From Bradyrhizobium valentinum (GTDB taxonomy: Bacteria > Pseudomonadota > Alphaproteobacteria > Rhizobiales > Xanthobacteraceae): a stretch of 64,000 nt of DNA. The translations under genes were made by a program, and so were the position numbers. Shown in pieces: positions 7,663-16,084 of the stretch. The notes below the pieces were generated by a model that was not told the origin of the DNA, ran no database searches, and saw nothing but the letters and a program-made list of their open reading frames with translations. Position 1 is the stretch's first letter; each line of letters opens with the position of its first letter. The DNA is taken from positions 33,085 through 97,084 of the forward strand of contig NZ_LLXX01000175.1 in assembly GCF_001440405.1 (NCBI RefSeq), read 5' to 3'.

Positions 7663-8439
7663 ATGACCGTCGCCAACATCACCGTCTCCGAAACGCCGCT
7701 GGTGCTCTACACGCTGCGCCGCGCCGATGACGCCCTGATATCAGGGCATCGGCTGTCGGAATGGTGCGGCCATGCGCCGATGCTGGAAGAGGATATGGCG
7801 CTCGCCAATATGGGCCTCGATCTGCTCGGTCAGGCGCGTGAGCTCCATTCCTATGCGGCTAAAGTCGAGGGCAGGGGCAATGACGAGGACAAGTTCGCCT
7901 ATCTGCGCGACGTCAGGCAGTACCGCAATCTGCTGCTGCTGGAGCAGCCGAACGGCGACTTTGCTCGGACCATGGTGCGGCAATTCTTCTACGCTACCTT
8001 CGCCGATCTCTACTGGCGGGCAATGATGCGCTCTACCGACGCGACGCTGGCGGCGATCGCGGCGAAATCGGAAAAGGAAAGCGCCTACCACGTCAGGCAT
8101 TGTTCGGAGTGGATCGTTCGCCTCGGCGACGGCACCGAGGAAAGTCACCGCCGCACGCAAGGAGCGATCGATGAACTCTGGGCCTTTACCGGCGAAATGT
8201 TCGCCGTCGATGACAGCGAGCGCGGCCTGATCGATGCCGGCATCGCGATCGATCCTGCGCCGCTTCGTTCGCAATGGCTGAAGACGATCACAGGTGTCGT
8301 GGACGAGGCTACGTTGGCCTTGCCGAAGAACGACTGGATGCAGCAGGGCGGCCGCAGCGGCCGCCACAGCGAACATCTCGGCCATCTTCTCAGCGAGCTG
8401 CAATCGATGCAGCGGACCTTTCCGGGGGCGACATGGTGA
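7663..8439 (+). CDS. paaC: 1,2-phenylacetyl-CoA epoxidase, structural subunit PaaC
   Basis: This 258-aa ferritin-like helical protein is the structural partner of PaaA in the epoxidase core. Family segments include LSEWCGHAPMLEEDMALANM, GQARELHSYA and KSEKESAYHVRHCSEW. The start is the ATG at 7663. The frame stays open upstream to 7456, but that extension is repeat sequence. The leader TACAGGTGGAAGCAGA gives a modest ribosome site. The stop overlaps the paaD start (ATGGTGA). An exact duplicate of the leader and first codons lies 214 bp upstream and could compete for ribosomes. Confidence 0.95.
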   Translation: MTVANITVSETPLVLYTLRRADDALISGHRLSEWCGHAPMLEEDMALANMGLDLLGQARELHSYAAKVEGRGNDEDKFAYLRDVRQYRNLLLLEQPNGDFARTMVRQFFYATFADLYWRAMMRSTDATLAAIAAKSEKESAYHVRHCSEWIVRLGDGTEESHRRTQGAIDELWAFTGEMFAVDDSERGLIDAGIAIDPAPLRSQWLKTITGVVDEATLALPKNDWMQQGGRSGRHSEHLGHLLSELQSMQRTFPGATW

Positions 8440-8936
8440 CGGCCGTCCACAGCGATACCGATCTGCGCCGCCGCGTCTGGGAGGCGGCCTCAAAGGTGGT
8501 CGATCCCGAAATACCCGTGCTCACCATTGCCGATCTCGGCGTGTTGCGCGACGTCGAGGTCCACGACGGCCGTGTCGAGATCGCGATCACGCCGACCTAT
8601 TCCGGCTGTCCCGCCATGAACATGATCGCGCTGGAGATCGAGTTGGCGCTGGAACGCGCCGGCATCGCGCGGCCGACCATCCGCACTGTGCTGTCGCCGG
8701 CCTGGACCACGGACTGGATGAGCGAGGACGGCCGGAGCAAGCTCCGTGAATACGGTATCGCTCCGCCGCAGGCCTCGAACTCGCGCCGCGCGCTGTTCGG
8801 CGAACAGCGCGTCGCCTGCCCGCAGTGCGGCTCACAAAATACCGAGTTGCTATCCGAATTTGGCTCGACCTCCTGCAAGGCGCTGTGGCGCTGCAAGAGC
8901 TGCCGCGAACCGTTTGACTATTTCAAGTGTCACTAG
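8433..8936 (+). CDS. paaD: Phenylacetate epoxidase maturation protein PaaD (MIP18/SufT family)
   Basis: This 167-aa protein has a MIP18 (DUF59) domain at residues 8-95 with KVVDPEIPVLTIADLGVL and TPTYSGCPAM, then a four-cysteine C-terminal zinc-ribbon-like region (CPQCGS and CKSC). PaaD is needed for active phenylacetyl-CoA epoxidase, probably by helping metal/Fe-S assembly. The ATG overlaps the end of paaC by seven bases; GTG at 8436 is an alternative. The longer upstream frame lies wholly inside paaC and is not used here. Confidence 0.95.
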   Translation: MVTAVHSDTDLRRRVWEAASKVVDPEIPVLTIADLGVLRDVEVHDGRVEIAITPTYSGCPAMNMIALEIELALERAGIARPTIRTVLSPAWTTDWMSEDGRSKLREYGIAPPQASNSRRALFGEQRVACPQCGSQNTELLSEFGSTSCKALWRCKSCREPFDYFKCH

Positions 8937-8967
8937 CCATGTTTGTCGTTGCCAGCGAGAGGATGCC

Positions 8968-9076
8968 GTCATTGCGAGCGAAGCGAAGCAATCCATTGTG
9001 CCGCAAAACAAGTATGGATTGCTTCGTCGCTTCGCTCCCTTGCGCAAACGCTTTGCGTTTGTCGCAGGCAATGACG
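8968..9076. repeat. Intergenic palindromic repeat, family 5 (GTCATTGCGAGCGAAGCGAAGC)
   Basis: Arms GTCATTGCGAGCG and CAATGACGG enclose two copies of a CAATCCAT / ATGGATTGC motif. It splits paaD from paaE, which are usually adjacent. Other copies are at 56425-56507 and 59845-59928. Confidence 0.85.
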
Positions 9077-9090
9077 GCGGGGAGATACTG

Positions 9091-10170
9091 ATGTCCCACG
9101 CGCCGCGCTTTCACCGTCTTGCCGTCAATGACCTCCGCCGCGAGGCGGCCGATGCGGTGTCGATGACCTTTGCGATCCCGAAAGAGCTGGAAGGCGATTA
9201 CAGCTTCGCGCCCGGGCAATACCTCACACTGCGTACAACCATGGACGGCGAGGAAGTGCGGCGTTCCTATTCGATCTGCTCCGGGCCCGACGATGGCGAG
9301 CTGCGTATCGCGGTGAAGAAGGTCGACGGCGGCGCGTTCTCCAATTGGGCGGCGGAAGAGTTGAAGAGCGGCGACGAGATCGACGTGATGACGCCGACCG
9401 GCCGCTTCGGCATCGCCCATGCGCCCGATGAGGCACGGGTCTATGTCGGCTTGGCCGCGGGGAGCGGCATCACGCCGATCCTGTCGATCGTCAAGGGCGT
9501 GCTCGCGCGCGAGCCCGATAGCCGCTTCTTCCTGTTCTATGGCAACCGCACGACATCGGGCATGCTGTTCCTCGAAGAGCTGGAGGAACTGAAAGACCGC
9601 TTCATGCAGCGGCTTTCGCTCTTCCACGTCATCTCGGGCGAAGAGCAGGATATCCCGATCCTTCACGGCAGACTCAACGGCGAGAAGGTGCGCGTACTGT
9701 TGCGCTCGCTGGTGCCGGCGGCAAGCGTCGATCATGTCTTTATCTGCGGGCCTGCGGGCATGAGCGAGGACATTGAGGCAACCTGCCGCGACATCGGCAT
9801 TGCCGAAGATCGCATCCATGTCGAGCGCTTCGTCTCGGAGTTCGGCGGCAAGCCGCGTCCGAAGAAGGTCATTGAGGCGTCCGCGCCGCCCAAGGCGATG
9901 GCGTCGTTGATCATCGACGGCAAGCGCCGCGAGGTCCCGGTCGCCGAGGAAGAATCGATCCTCGACGCCGCATTGCGCGCCGGCATGGATTTGCCGTTCG
10001 CCTGCAAGGGCGGCATGTGCTCGACCTGCCGCGCCAAGCTGGTCGAAGGCGACGCCCAAATGGAAGTGAATTATTCGCTGGAGCCGTGGGAGCTGAAGGC
10101 AGGCTTCATCCTGACCTGCCAGGCGCGGCCGCGCTCGGACAAGGTCGTGGTGGATTACGACCATGTGTGA
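9091..10170 (+). CDS. paaE: 1,2-phenylacetyl-CoA epoxidase reductase PaaE
   Basis: This 359-aa reductase passes electrons from NADPH to the PaaABC oxygenase. An N-terminal FAD domain carries RSYS (58-61), a nucleotide-binding domain carries AAGSGITPILSI (122-133), and a C-terminal plant-type 2Fe-2S domain has cysteines at 305, 310, 313 and 343 (CX4CX2CX29C). The start is the ATG at 9091 with GGGAG upstream; the longer open frame runs through paaD and the repeat. The length matches PaaE. Confidence 0.95.
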   Translation: MSHAPRFHRLAVNDLRREAADAVSMTFAIPKELEGDYSFAPGQYLTLRTTMDGEEVRRSYSICSGPDDGELRIAVKKVDGGAFSNWAAEELKSGDEIDVMTPTGRFGIAHAPDEARVYVGLAAGSGITPILSIVKGVLAREPDSRFFLFYGNRTTSGMLFLEELEELKDRFMQRLSLFHVISGEEQDIPILHGRLNGEKVRVLLRSLVPAASVDHVFICGPAGMSEDIEATCRDIGIAEDRIHVERFVSEFGGKPRPKKVIEASAPPKAMASLIIDGKRREVPVAEEESILDAALRAGMDLPFACKGGMCSTCRAKLVEGDAQMEVNYSLEPWELKAGFILTCQARPRSDKVVVDYDHV

Positions 10171-10176
10171 CTACAC

Positions 10177-10281
10177 CGTCATTCCGGGATGGTCCGTAGG
10201 ACCAGACCTCAGATGCGCAATTGCGCATCGGGGAATCTCGAGATTCCGGGTTCGATGCTTCGCATCGCCCCGGAATGACGG
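10177..10281. repeat. Intergenic palindromic repeat, family 7 (CGTCATTCCGGGATGG)
   Basis: Outer arms CGTCATTCCGGG and CCCCGGAATGACGG surround three smaller hairpins (TGCGCAATTGCGCA, TCTCGAGATTCC, GATGCTTCGCATC). It lies between paaE and paaI and is the only copy of this family in the window. Confidence 0.8.
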
Positions 10282-10379
10282 AAGCGGTTGAATGAAGTAA
10301 CTACGTAAAGAGGCCAAACAGGCCCGTACGCACAGGGAGAGAACGTCGTGGAACCGTCTCGCAGAGCGGGCTATCAGCT

Positions 10380-10829
10380 ATGAATGTCGTGCTGTCGCCC
10401 GACGAGATCGCTCGCGCCTGCGCGGATGCGATGTGGAAGGAAGACGACGCCAGCAAGGGCCTCGGCATGAAGATCGTCGAGGTGAAGCCCGGGCAGGCGA
10501 CGCTGACGATGACGGTGCAGCCGCACATGGTCAACGGCCAGCGCATCGCCCATGGCGGCTTCATCTTCCTGCTGGCCGATTCAACCTTCGCCTTTGCCTG
10601 CAATTCCCGCAACGAGCGCGCGGTCGCCGCGCAGTGCGACATCGCCTTCATCCGGCCGGGCAAGCTTGGTGACGTGCTGGTTGCCACCGCGCGGGAAATC
10701 TCGCGCAATGGCCGGTCCGGAATTTACGACGTGCGCGTCACCGTAGGCGATGTCGTGATTGCCGAGTTCCGCGGCCACTCCCGCACGATTGCCGGCACCT
10801 GGTTGCCAAGTGCGACCCCACAAGAATAG
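10380..10829 (+). CDS. paaI: Hydroxyphenylacetyl-CoA thioesterase PaaI (hotdog fold)
   Basis: This 149-aa hotdog-fold protein has the family block GQRIAHGGFIFLLADSTFAF and the FIRPGKLGD segment. PaaI hydrolyses stalled ring-hydroxylated phenylacetyl-CoA intermediates and so frees CoA when the pathway backs up. It sits between the epoxidase genes and paaK, as in many paa operons. No clear ribosome site is seen before this ATG, so the start is less certain than the gene. Confidence 0.92.
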   Translation: MNVVLSPDEIARACADAMWKEDDASKGLGMKIVEVKPGQATLTMTVQPHMVNGQRIAHGGFIFLLADSTFAFACNSRNERAVAAQCDIAFIRPGKLGDVLVATAREISRNGRSGIYDVRVTVGDVVIAEFRGHSRTIAGTWLPSATPQE

Positions 10830-10844
10830 GAAGGGAAACGCGTC

Positions 10845-12176
10845 ATGGCCATGGCAAGATTGAAATCCAGCGGAAGCGGTTACAGCGCCGAATTGGACGA
10901 GGCCGAGCGTGCCTCGCGCGATGAGATCATGGCTTTGCAGACGAAGCGTCTCGCGTGGTCGCTCACGCACGCCTATGACAATGTCGCGCACTACAAGAAA
11001 GCGTTCGACACGGCCGGCGTGCATCCGTCCGATTTCAGGCAACTTCCCGATCTCGCCAAATTCCCGTTCACCGTAAAGACTGATCTTCGCGACAACTATC
11101 CCTTCAACATGTTCGCCGTGCCGCGCGAAAAACTGGTGCGCGTCCATGCGTCGTCGGGCACGACCGGCAAGCCGATCGTAGTCGGCTACACCCAAGCCGA
11201 TATCGACATCTGGTCGGACGTGATGGCGCGCTCGATCCGCGCCGCCGGCGGCCGCACCGGCATGATCATTCACAATGCCTATGGCTACGGCCTGTTCACC
11301 GGCGGGCTTGGTGTGCATTACGGCGCCGAAAAGCTCGGCTGCACCGTGGTGCCGGTTTCCGGCGGCATGACTGAGCGCCAGGTGCAACTGATCAACGACT
11401 TCAAGCCCGACATCATCACGGTGACGCCGAGCTACATGCTGGCGATATCGGACGAGTTCAAGCGGCAGGGCCTCGATCTCCGAAAATCGTCGTTGAAGTT
11501 CGGCATCTTCGGCGCCGAACCCTGGACCAACGCGATGCGCGCCGAGATCGAGCAGACCTTCGACATGGACGCGACCGACATTTACGGACTCTCGGAAGTG
11601 ATCGGCCCCGGTGTGGCGCAGGAATGCGTGGAGACCAAGGATGGCCTGCACATCTGGGAGGATCATTTCTATCCCGAGGTGATCGATCCCGAGACGGGCA
11701 GGGTGCTGCCCGACGGCGAGAAGGGCGAACTGGTATTCACTTCGCTGACCAAGCAGGGCTTTCCGATCATCCGCTATCGCACCCGCGACCTGACGCGGCT
11801 GTTGCCGGGCACGGCGCGGCCGGGCATGCGGCGCATGGAGAAGGTGACGGGGCGCTCCGATGACATGATCATCCTGCGCGGCGTCAACGTATTTCCGACC
11901 CAGATCGAGGAAGCGCTGCTCGCGACCGATTGGTGCGGCGGCCATTTCACCATCGAGCTGACGCGCGAGGGCCGTATGGACGAGATGACCGTGCTCGCCG
12001 AAGCCCGCCCGGAAAGCTGGGACGCCAGCGGGCTCCACGCGCATGCCGAAAAAGTCGCGGTCTTCATCAAGAATACCATCGGCATCACAGCGCGTATCAA
12101 GGCGGTGGCCCCGAACACGCTCGAACGTTCGCTCGGCAAGGCAAAACGTGTTTACGACAAGCGGCCGAAAGGGTAA
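10845..12176 (+). CDS. paaK: Phenylacetate-CoA ligase PaaK
   Basis: This 443-aa adenylate-forming enzyme activates phenylacetate to phenylacetyl-CoA, the entry step of the pathway. The AMP-binding core VHASSGTTGKPIVVGYT is at about residues 101-117, followed by DIYGLSEVIGPGVAQEC and, in the C-terminal domain, RYRTRDLT and SDDMIILRGVNVFPTQIEE. A strong ribosome site (AGGAAGGGA) precedes the ATG at 10845; ATG 10851 is an alternative. It is 15 bp after paaI, so cotranscription is likely. Confidence 0.96.
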   Translation: MAMARLKSSGSGYSAELDEAERASRDEIMALQTKRLAWSLTHAYDNVAHYKKAFDTAGVHPSDFRQLPDLAKFPFTVKTDLRDNYPFNMFAVPREKLVRVHASSGTTGKPIVVGYTQADIDIWSDVMARSIRAAGGRTGMIIHNAYGYGLFTGGLGVHYGAEKLGCTVVPVSGGMTERQVQLINDFKPDIITVTPSYMLAISDEFKRQGLDLRKSSLKFGIFGAEPWTNAMRAEIEQTFDMDATDIYGLSEVIGPGVAQECVETKDGLHIWEDHFYPEVIDPETGRVLPDGEKGELVFTSLTKQGFPIIRYRTRDLTRLLPGTARPGMRRMEKVTGRSDDMIILRGVNVFPTQIEEALLATDWCGGHFTIELTREGRMDEMTVLAEARPESWDASGLHAHAEKVAVFIKNTIGITARIKAVAPNTLERSLGKAKRVYDKRPKG

Positions 12177-12209
12177 CTCCTGCCTGAACGAGAGAGCAGG
12201 AAGCCCGTG

Positions 12210-13232
12210 ATGCCGGTTACCAAGGAAGACGTTAGACCCATGACGGTGCAGGCCCGTTGCGTCCGTCTGCCTTCGAAGGTCGCAGATGCAGCTTCGCTCG
12301 CACCGGTCATCGAGACGCGCGCGCTGTCACGCGGCGAAAAGGATCTGCTGATCGAGATCAAGGCTGCTGCCGTCAATCCGTCCGATGTGAAGGCCGCGAC
12401 GGGGCTGATGCCTTATGCCGTATTTCCGCGCACGCCAGGGCGCGACTATGCGGGCGTCGTGGTTGACGGGCCAACGGGCTGGATCGGCCGCGAGGTGTTC
12501 GGCTCGTCCGGTGATCTCGGCATTCGCCGCGACGGCACGCATGCCACGCATCTCGTCGTCGAAGCCGACGCCGTGGTGGAGAAGCCGAACAGCATTTCCT
12601 GGGAAGAGGCCGCCGGCATCGGCGTGCCCTTTGTCACGGCGATGGAAGGCCTGCGCCGGGCCGGCATTCCCAAGGCGGGCGAGACCGTGCTGGTGATGGG
12701 CGTCAACGGCAAGGTGGGGCAGGCGGCGGTACAGATCGCGAGCTGGCACGGCGCGCGCGTCATCGGCATTGTGCGCAAGGCCGAGCCGTATGAGGGCCAT
12801 GCCAGTTCGAAAGTCGAAGTCATCGATGCCTCCGAAACCGATGTCGCGGCGCGCGTGCGCGAACTCACCAGCGGCAAGGGCGCCGACATCGTGTTCAACA
12901 CGGTTGGCGATCCCTATTTCCAGGCGGCGCATCAATCGCTGGCGCTGCGTGGGCGGCAGATCCTGATCGCCGCGGTCGACCGCATCGTCCAGTTCAACAT
13001 TCTGGAATTCTATCGCGGCCAGCACACTTACGTGGGCATCGACACGCTCGGCCTGTCGTCGGTCGCGACCGGTGCGGTGTTGCGGGAACTCGGTCCCGGC
13101 TTCGCCGATGGCCTTCTCAAGCCGTTCCCGATCAAGCCGAGCGCGGTCTACCCACTGGAGCAGGCCAAAGCGGCATTTATCGCCGTGGCTGGATCGTCGC
13201 GGGATCGCGTGATCCTGCGGCCCTCGGCTTAG
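12210..13232 (+). CDS. Quinone oxidoreductase-like MDR-family protein
   Basis: This 340-aa medium-chain dehydrogenase/reductase has a GroES-like N-terminal domain (IKAAAVNPSDVKAATGLMPY and PGRDYAGVV) and a Rossmann domain with VLVMGVNGKVGQAAVQIASW. Catalytic and structural zinc cysteines are absent, as in quinone oxidoreductases. ATG 12210 has AGGAAG just upstream; ATG 12240 is an alternative start. It follows paaK by 33 bp and may belong to the paa transcript, but no phenylacetate role is known for this family. Confidence 0.75.
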   Translation: MPVTKEDVRPMTVQARCVRLPSKVADAASLAPVIETRALSRGEKDLLIEIKAAAVNPSDVKAATGLMPYAVFPRTPGRDYAGVVVDGPTGWIGREVFGSSGDLGIRRDGTHATHLVVEADAVVEKPNSISWEEAAGIGVPFVTAMEGLRRAGIPKAGETVLVMGVNGKVGQAAVQIASWHGARVIGIVRKAEPYEGHASSKVEVIDASETDVAARVRELTSGKGADIVFNTVGDPYFQAAHQSLALRGRQILIAAVDRIVQFNILEFYRGQHTYVGIDTLGLSSVATGAVLRELGPGFADGLLKPFPIKPSAVYPLEQAKAAFIAVAGSSRDRVILRPSA

Positions 13233-13451
13233 GCTTCGCGGCCGCTACTTTCATGACCTCGTGGAAAAACAAATCTCCTGTCTCGGTTGCCGGCAACATT
13301 TTTGTTCCCCGATTATTATGTTGTGCGAGAGATTCATTCTCTGCGTCGGCAGGCCGTGGACGGACCCACGCTTCCAACGTATTAGCAGCCCGGAAATTGC
13401 ATCCGATTTGAGCAGTGGCAGCCGCGTCCGCGGCGCCCAGAGAGCAGGGAA

Positions 13452-14516
13452 ATGCCAGTACTGGACGGTGGCCAGATTATCGTCGCGAGCGGGTTGCTGA
13501 TTGGCCTCATCTATGGGGCGGTCGGCTTGTTGAGCGGCTTTTGCCTGCTCTCTGGCCTGCGCGGCTGGTGGGCCGATGGCGATGGCCGCCTGGTCCGCAC
13601 CTATGCGCTGGCGATCGGCGTGGCCGTCGCCGCGACGCAATTGCTGGCGGCGGCCGGTATGGTCGATATCGGCAAGTCGATCTATCTGCAGCCCTCCTTC
13701 TCGGTGCCGGTCATGTTCCTCGGCGGGCTGTTGTTCGGTTACGGCATGGTGCTCTCGAACGGCTGCGGCTCGCGTGCGCTGGTGCTGCTCGGTCGGGGCA
13801 ATCTTCGTTCTTTCGTGGTGGTGGTCGTGCTGGCGATTTTTGCGCAGATGACGCTGAAAGGCCTGATCGCGCCGCCCCGCATTGCGATGGTCGCCGCGTC
13901 GCAGACCACGACGACGGCAAATTCGGTGCCTGCGTTGCTCGCTGGCGCTGGCCTGAGCGCAACGGCGGCGCGGATGCTGGCCGCCTCGATCATCTCCGCG
14001 GCGCTGATCATCTTCGCCTTTGCGCATCCGGCGTTCCGGCGTTCGCCGGGCCAGATCGCCGCGGGTCTCGTGATCGGCCTTTTGGTAGCCGGCGGCTGGT
14101 TGGCGACCGGCTATCTCGGCGCCGACGATTTCAATCCGACGCCGGTGACCTCGCTCACCTTCATCGCGCCGATCGCGGACGCGCTGCAATACGTCATGCT
14201 GTCGACGGGATCGACGCTGAATTTCGGCATCGTCACGGTGTTCGGCGTGTTTGCCGGCAGCCTCGTCACCGCGCTGTTGACCGGACGCTTTCAGCTCGAG
14301 GGCTTTCAGTCGCCGCGCCACATGCTGCGCTCCGGTGGCGGCGCGGCGCTGATGGGCGCCGGCGGCGTGATGGCTTTCGGCTGCTCGATCGGGCAGGGCC
14401 TGACGGGATTTTCCACGCTGGCGGTGGCATCGCTGATCGCATTCTCCGGCATTCTGGTCGGCACCGCCGCGGGCCTGCGCGGCGTGCTGCGCGTACGCCC
14501 GCTGGCGACGGCTTAG
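13452..14516 (+). CDS. YeeE/YedE family transporter (thiosulfate/sulfur-compound uptake)
   Basis: This 354-aa polytopic membrane protein has about nine or ten hydrophobic segments. Both cysteine-bearing motifs of the YeeE/YedE (TsuA) family are visible: GYGMVLSNGCGSRALVLLG and MAFGCSIGQGLTGFSTLA. Characterised members take up thiosulfate through conserved cysteines; the substrate here is inferred. The ATG has AGGGA upstream. Downstream genes on the other strand (OsmC fusion, sulfite-oxidase-like) would fit a sulfur theme. Confidence 0.85.
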   Translation: MPVLDGGQIIVASGLLIGLIYGAVGLLSGFCLLSGLRGWWADGDGRLVRTYALAIGVAVAATQLLAAAGMVDIGKSIYLQPSFSVPVMFLGGLLFGYGMVLSNGCGSRALVLLGRGNLRSFVVVVVLAIFAQMTLKGLIAPPRIAMVAASQTTTTANSVPALLAGAGLSATAARMLAASIISAALIIFAFAHPAFRRSPGQIAAGLVIGLLVAGGWLATGYLGADDFNPTPVTSLTFIAPIADALQYVMLSTGSTLNFGIVTVFGVFAGSLVTALLTGRFQLEGFQSPRHMLRSGGGAALMGAGGVMAFGCSIGQGLTGFSTLAVASLIAFSGILVGTAAGLRGVLRVRPLATA

Positions 14517-14540
14517 AGCGCGCTTCGATAGCCGGGCTTT

Positions 14541-14656
14541 CATCCTTCGAGACGCATCGCTTCGCGATGCTCCTCAGGATGAGGTCTGAGACACAGGAGA
14601 AGTCTCTGACCCTCATGGTGAGGAGCGCTGCGAAGCAGCGCGTCTCGAACCATGAA
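14541..14656. repeat. Intergenic palindromic repeat, family 1 (paired)
   Basis: A CATCCTTCGAGACGC...CTCAGGATGAGG unit is followed by a CCCTCATGGTGAGGAGCGC...GTCTCGAACCATGAAGG unit. It fills most of the space between the convergent YeeE-type and OsmC-fusion genes and could act as a two-way terminator. Confidence 0.85.
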
Positions 14657-14673
14657 GGCCCGTGGCCGGTCCA

Positions 14674-15897
14674 CTAATCGGCCGCCTTGGTCACGATACG
14701 GATTTCCGACGTGAGGGTCCGGTGCACCGGGCACTTGTCGGCGATCTCCATCAAGCGCTTGCGCTGATCGGCGTCGAGAACGCCCTCGATCGAGATCACG
14801 CGGTCGATCCGATCGAGCATGCCCTCCCGCGTTTCGCATTCCTCGCAATCTTTTGCGTAAATCTTGCTGTGCTCCAGCGTCACCGTGATGCGCTCGACGG
14901 GCAGCGATTTTCGCTCGGCATACATCCGCATCGTCATGGAAGTGCAGGCGCCAAGGCCGGCGAGCACGAAATCATACGGCCCGGGCCCACTGTCCTGGCC
15001 GCCGACACCAACGGGCTCATCCGCCACCATTTCATGCGGACCTGAAGTGACGGTCTGCTGGAACTTGCTGTTGCGGGTTTCGCGCACCACGACGTGGCGC
15101 GGCGCCTCGATCGCGGCAGCGGCGGGCTGCGCTGCGACGGGTTCGATATAGCGTTCGGCCCAGGCGGCGATGACGCCGGCGACATAGGCGCTATCGCGCT
15201 TGCCGCTCAGCAGATGGTCCGAGCCTGCCAGCGATACAAAGCTCTTGGGATGCTTGGCGGCGGCAAAAATCTTCGTGGCGTTGTCGATGCCGACCGTGTC
15301 GTCGGTCGGTGCATGCATGATCAGCAGCGCCTTGTGCAGCTTTGCGATATGCGACATCAGGCTGTGTTCGGCAACGTCGTCGAGAAACTCGCGCCTGATG
15401 TGGAACGGCCGCCCGGCGAGCTGAACCTCCACCTTGCCATGCTTGCGGATGTCCTCGATGCGATCCTTGAACAGATGCGTGACATGCACGGGATCGGAAG
15501 GGGCGGCGATAGTCACGACTGCCTTCGCCTCCGGAATCTGCCCGGCGGCGGCAAGGATCGCCGCACCGCCGAGGCTGTGCCCGATCAGGAGAGCTGGAGC
15601 TCCGCGGGTTTCGCGCAAATGATCGGCAGCACGGACGAGGTCGGCCACGTTGGAAGAGAAGGTGGAGTTGGCGAATTCGCCTTCGCTGGCGCCAAGGCCG
15701 GTAAAGTCGAAACGCAATACGGCAATCCCTTTGGCCGCCAGCGCGGTCGCGATGCGTTTCGCCGCCAGCACGTCCTTGCCGCAGGTGAAACAATGCGCAA
15801 ACAGCGCGTAGGCCTGCACCGGGCTGTCAGGCATATCAAGGGCAGCGGCAAGCTGATGGCCGCCTTCGCCGGTGAATTGAAAGCGTTCGTTTGGCAC
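14674..15897 (-). CDS. Bifunctional alpha/beta hydrolase - OsmC family protein
   Basis: This 407-aa fusion has an N-terminal alpha/beta hydrolase (nucleophile elbow IGHSLGGAA) and a C-terminal OsmC domain with its two redox cysteines in LGACTSMTMRMYAERK and DKCPVHRTL. OsmC proteins are thiol-dependent peroxidases; the hydrolase may act on an ester or thioester. The start chosen is the GTG at 15897 because GAGGAG lies six bases before it. An in-frame ATG at 15939 abuts a repeat and has no good ribosome site. The same fusion is known in other proteobacteria. Confidence 0.85.
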   Translation of the reverse strand: MPNERFQFTGEGGHQLAAALDMPDSPVQAYALFAHCFTCGKDVLAAKRIATALAAKGIAVLRFDFTGLGASEGEFANSTFSSNVADLVRAADHLRETRGAPALLIGHSLGGAAILAAAGQIPEAKAVVTIAAPSDPVHVTHLFKDRIEDIRKHGKVEVQLAGRPFHIRREFLDDVAEHSLMSHIAKLHKALLIMHAPTDDTVGIDNATKIFAAAKHPKSFVSLAGSDHLLSGKRDSAYVAGVIAAWAERYIEPVAAQPAAAAIEAPRHVVVRETRNSKFQQTVTSGPHEMVADEPVGVGGQDSGPGPYDFVLAGLGACTSMTMRMYAERKSLPVERITVTLEHSKIYAKDCEECETREGMLDRIDRVISIEGVLDADQRKRLMEIADKCPVHRTLTSEIRIVTKAAD

Positions 15898-15940
15898 GGC
15901 TGTCTCCTCAGTTGATCCGGTCCGCTCGGCTGTAGTCATG

Positions 15941-16063
15941 ACCTCATGGTTCGCCCGGCGATGCGCAGCATCGTCCGGAGACGCGCGGCGTCGCCGCGCT
16001 CCTCACCATGAGGGTCTCAGACCTCATCCTGAGGAGCCGCGCGGCGGCGTCTCGAAGGATGAA
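15941..16063. repeat. Intergenic palindromic repeat, family 1 (paired, with nested palindrome)
   Basis: The left unit carries an inserted CCGGCGATGCGCAGCATCGTCCGG module (15955-15978) in place of the usual TCGAGAC arm. The right unit is the standard CTCATCCTGAGGAGC...TCTCGAAGGATG form. Confidence 0.8.
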
Positions 16064-16084
16064 GCCAGACAAGCTGAAGCATAC

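Noticed and set aside
8923..10164. 413-codon minus-strand open frame over paaE
   Set aside because: Antisense shadow; paaE has intact FAD, NAD and 2Fe-2S motifs.
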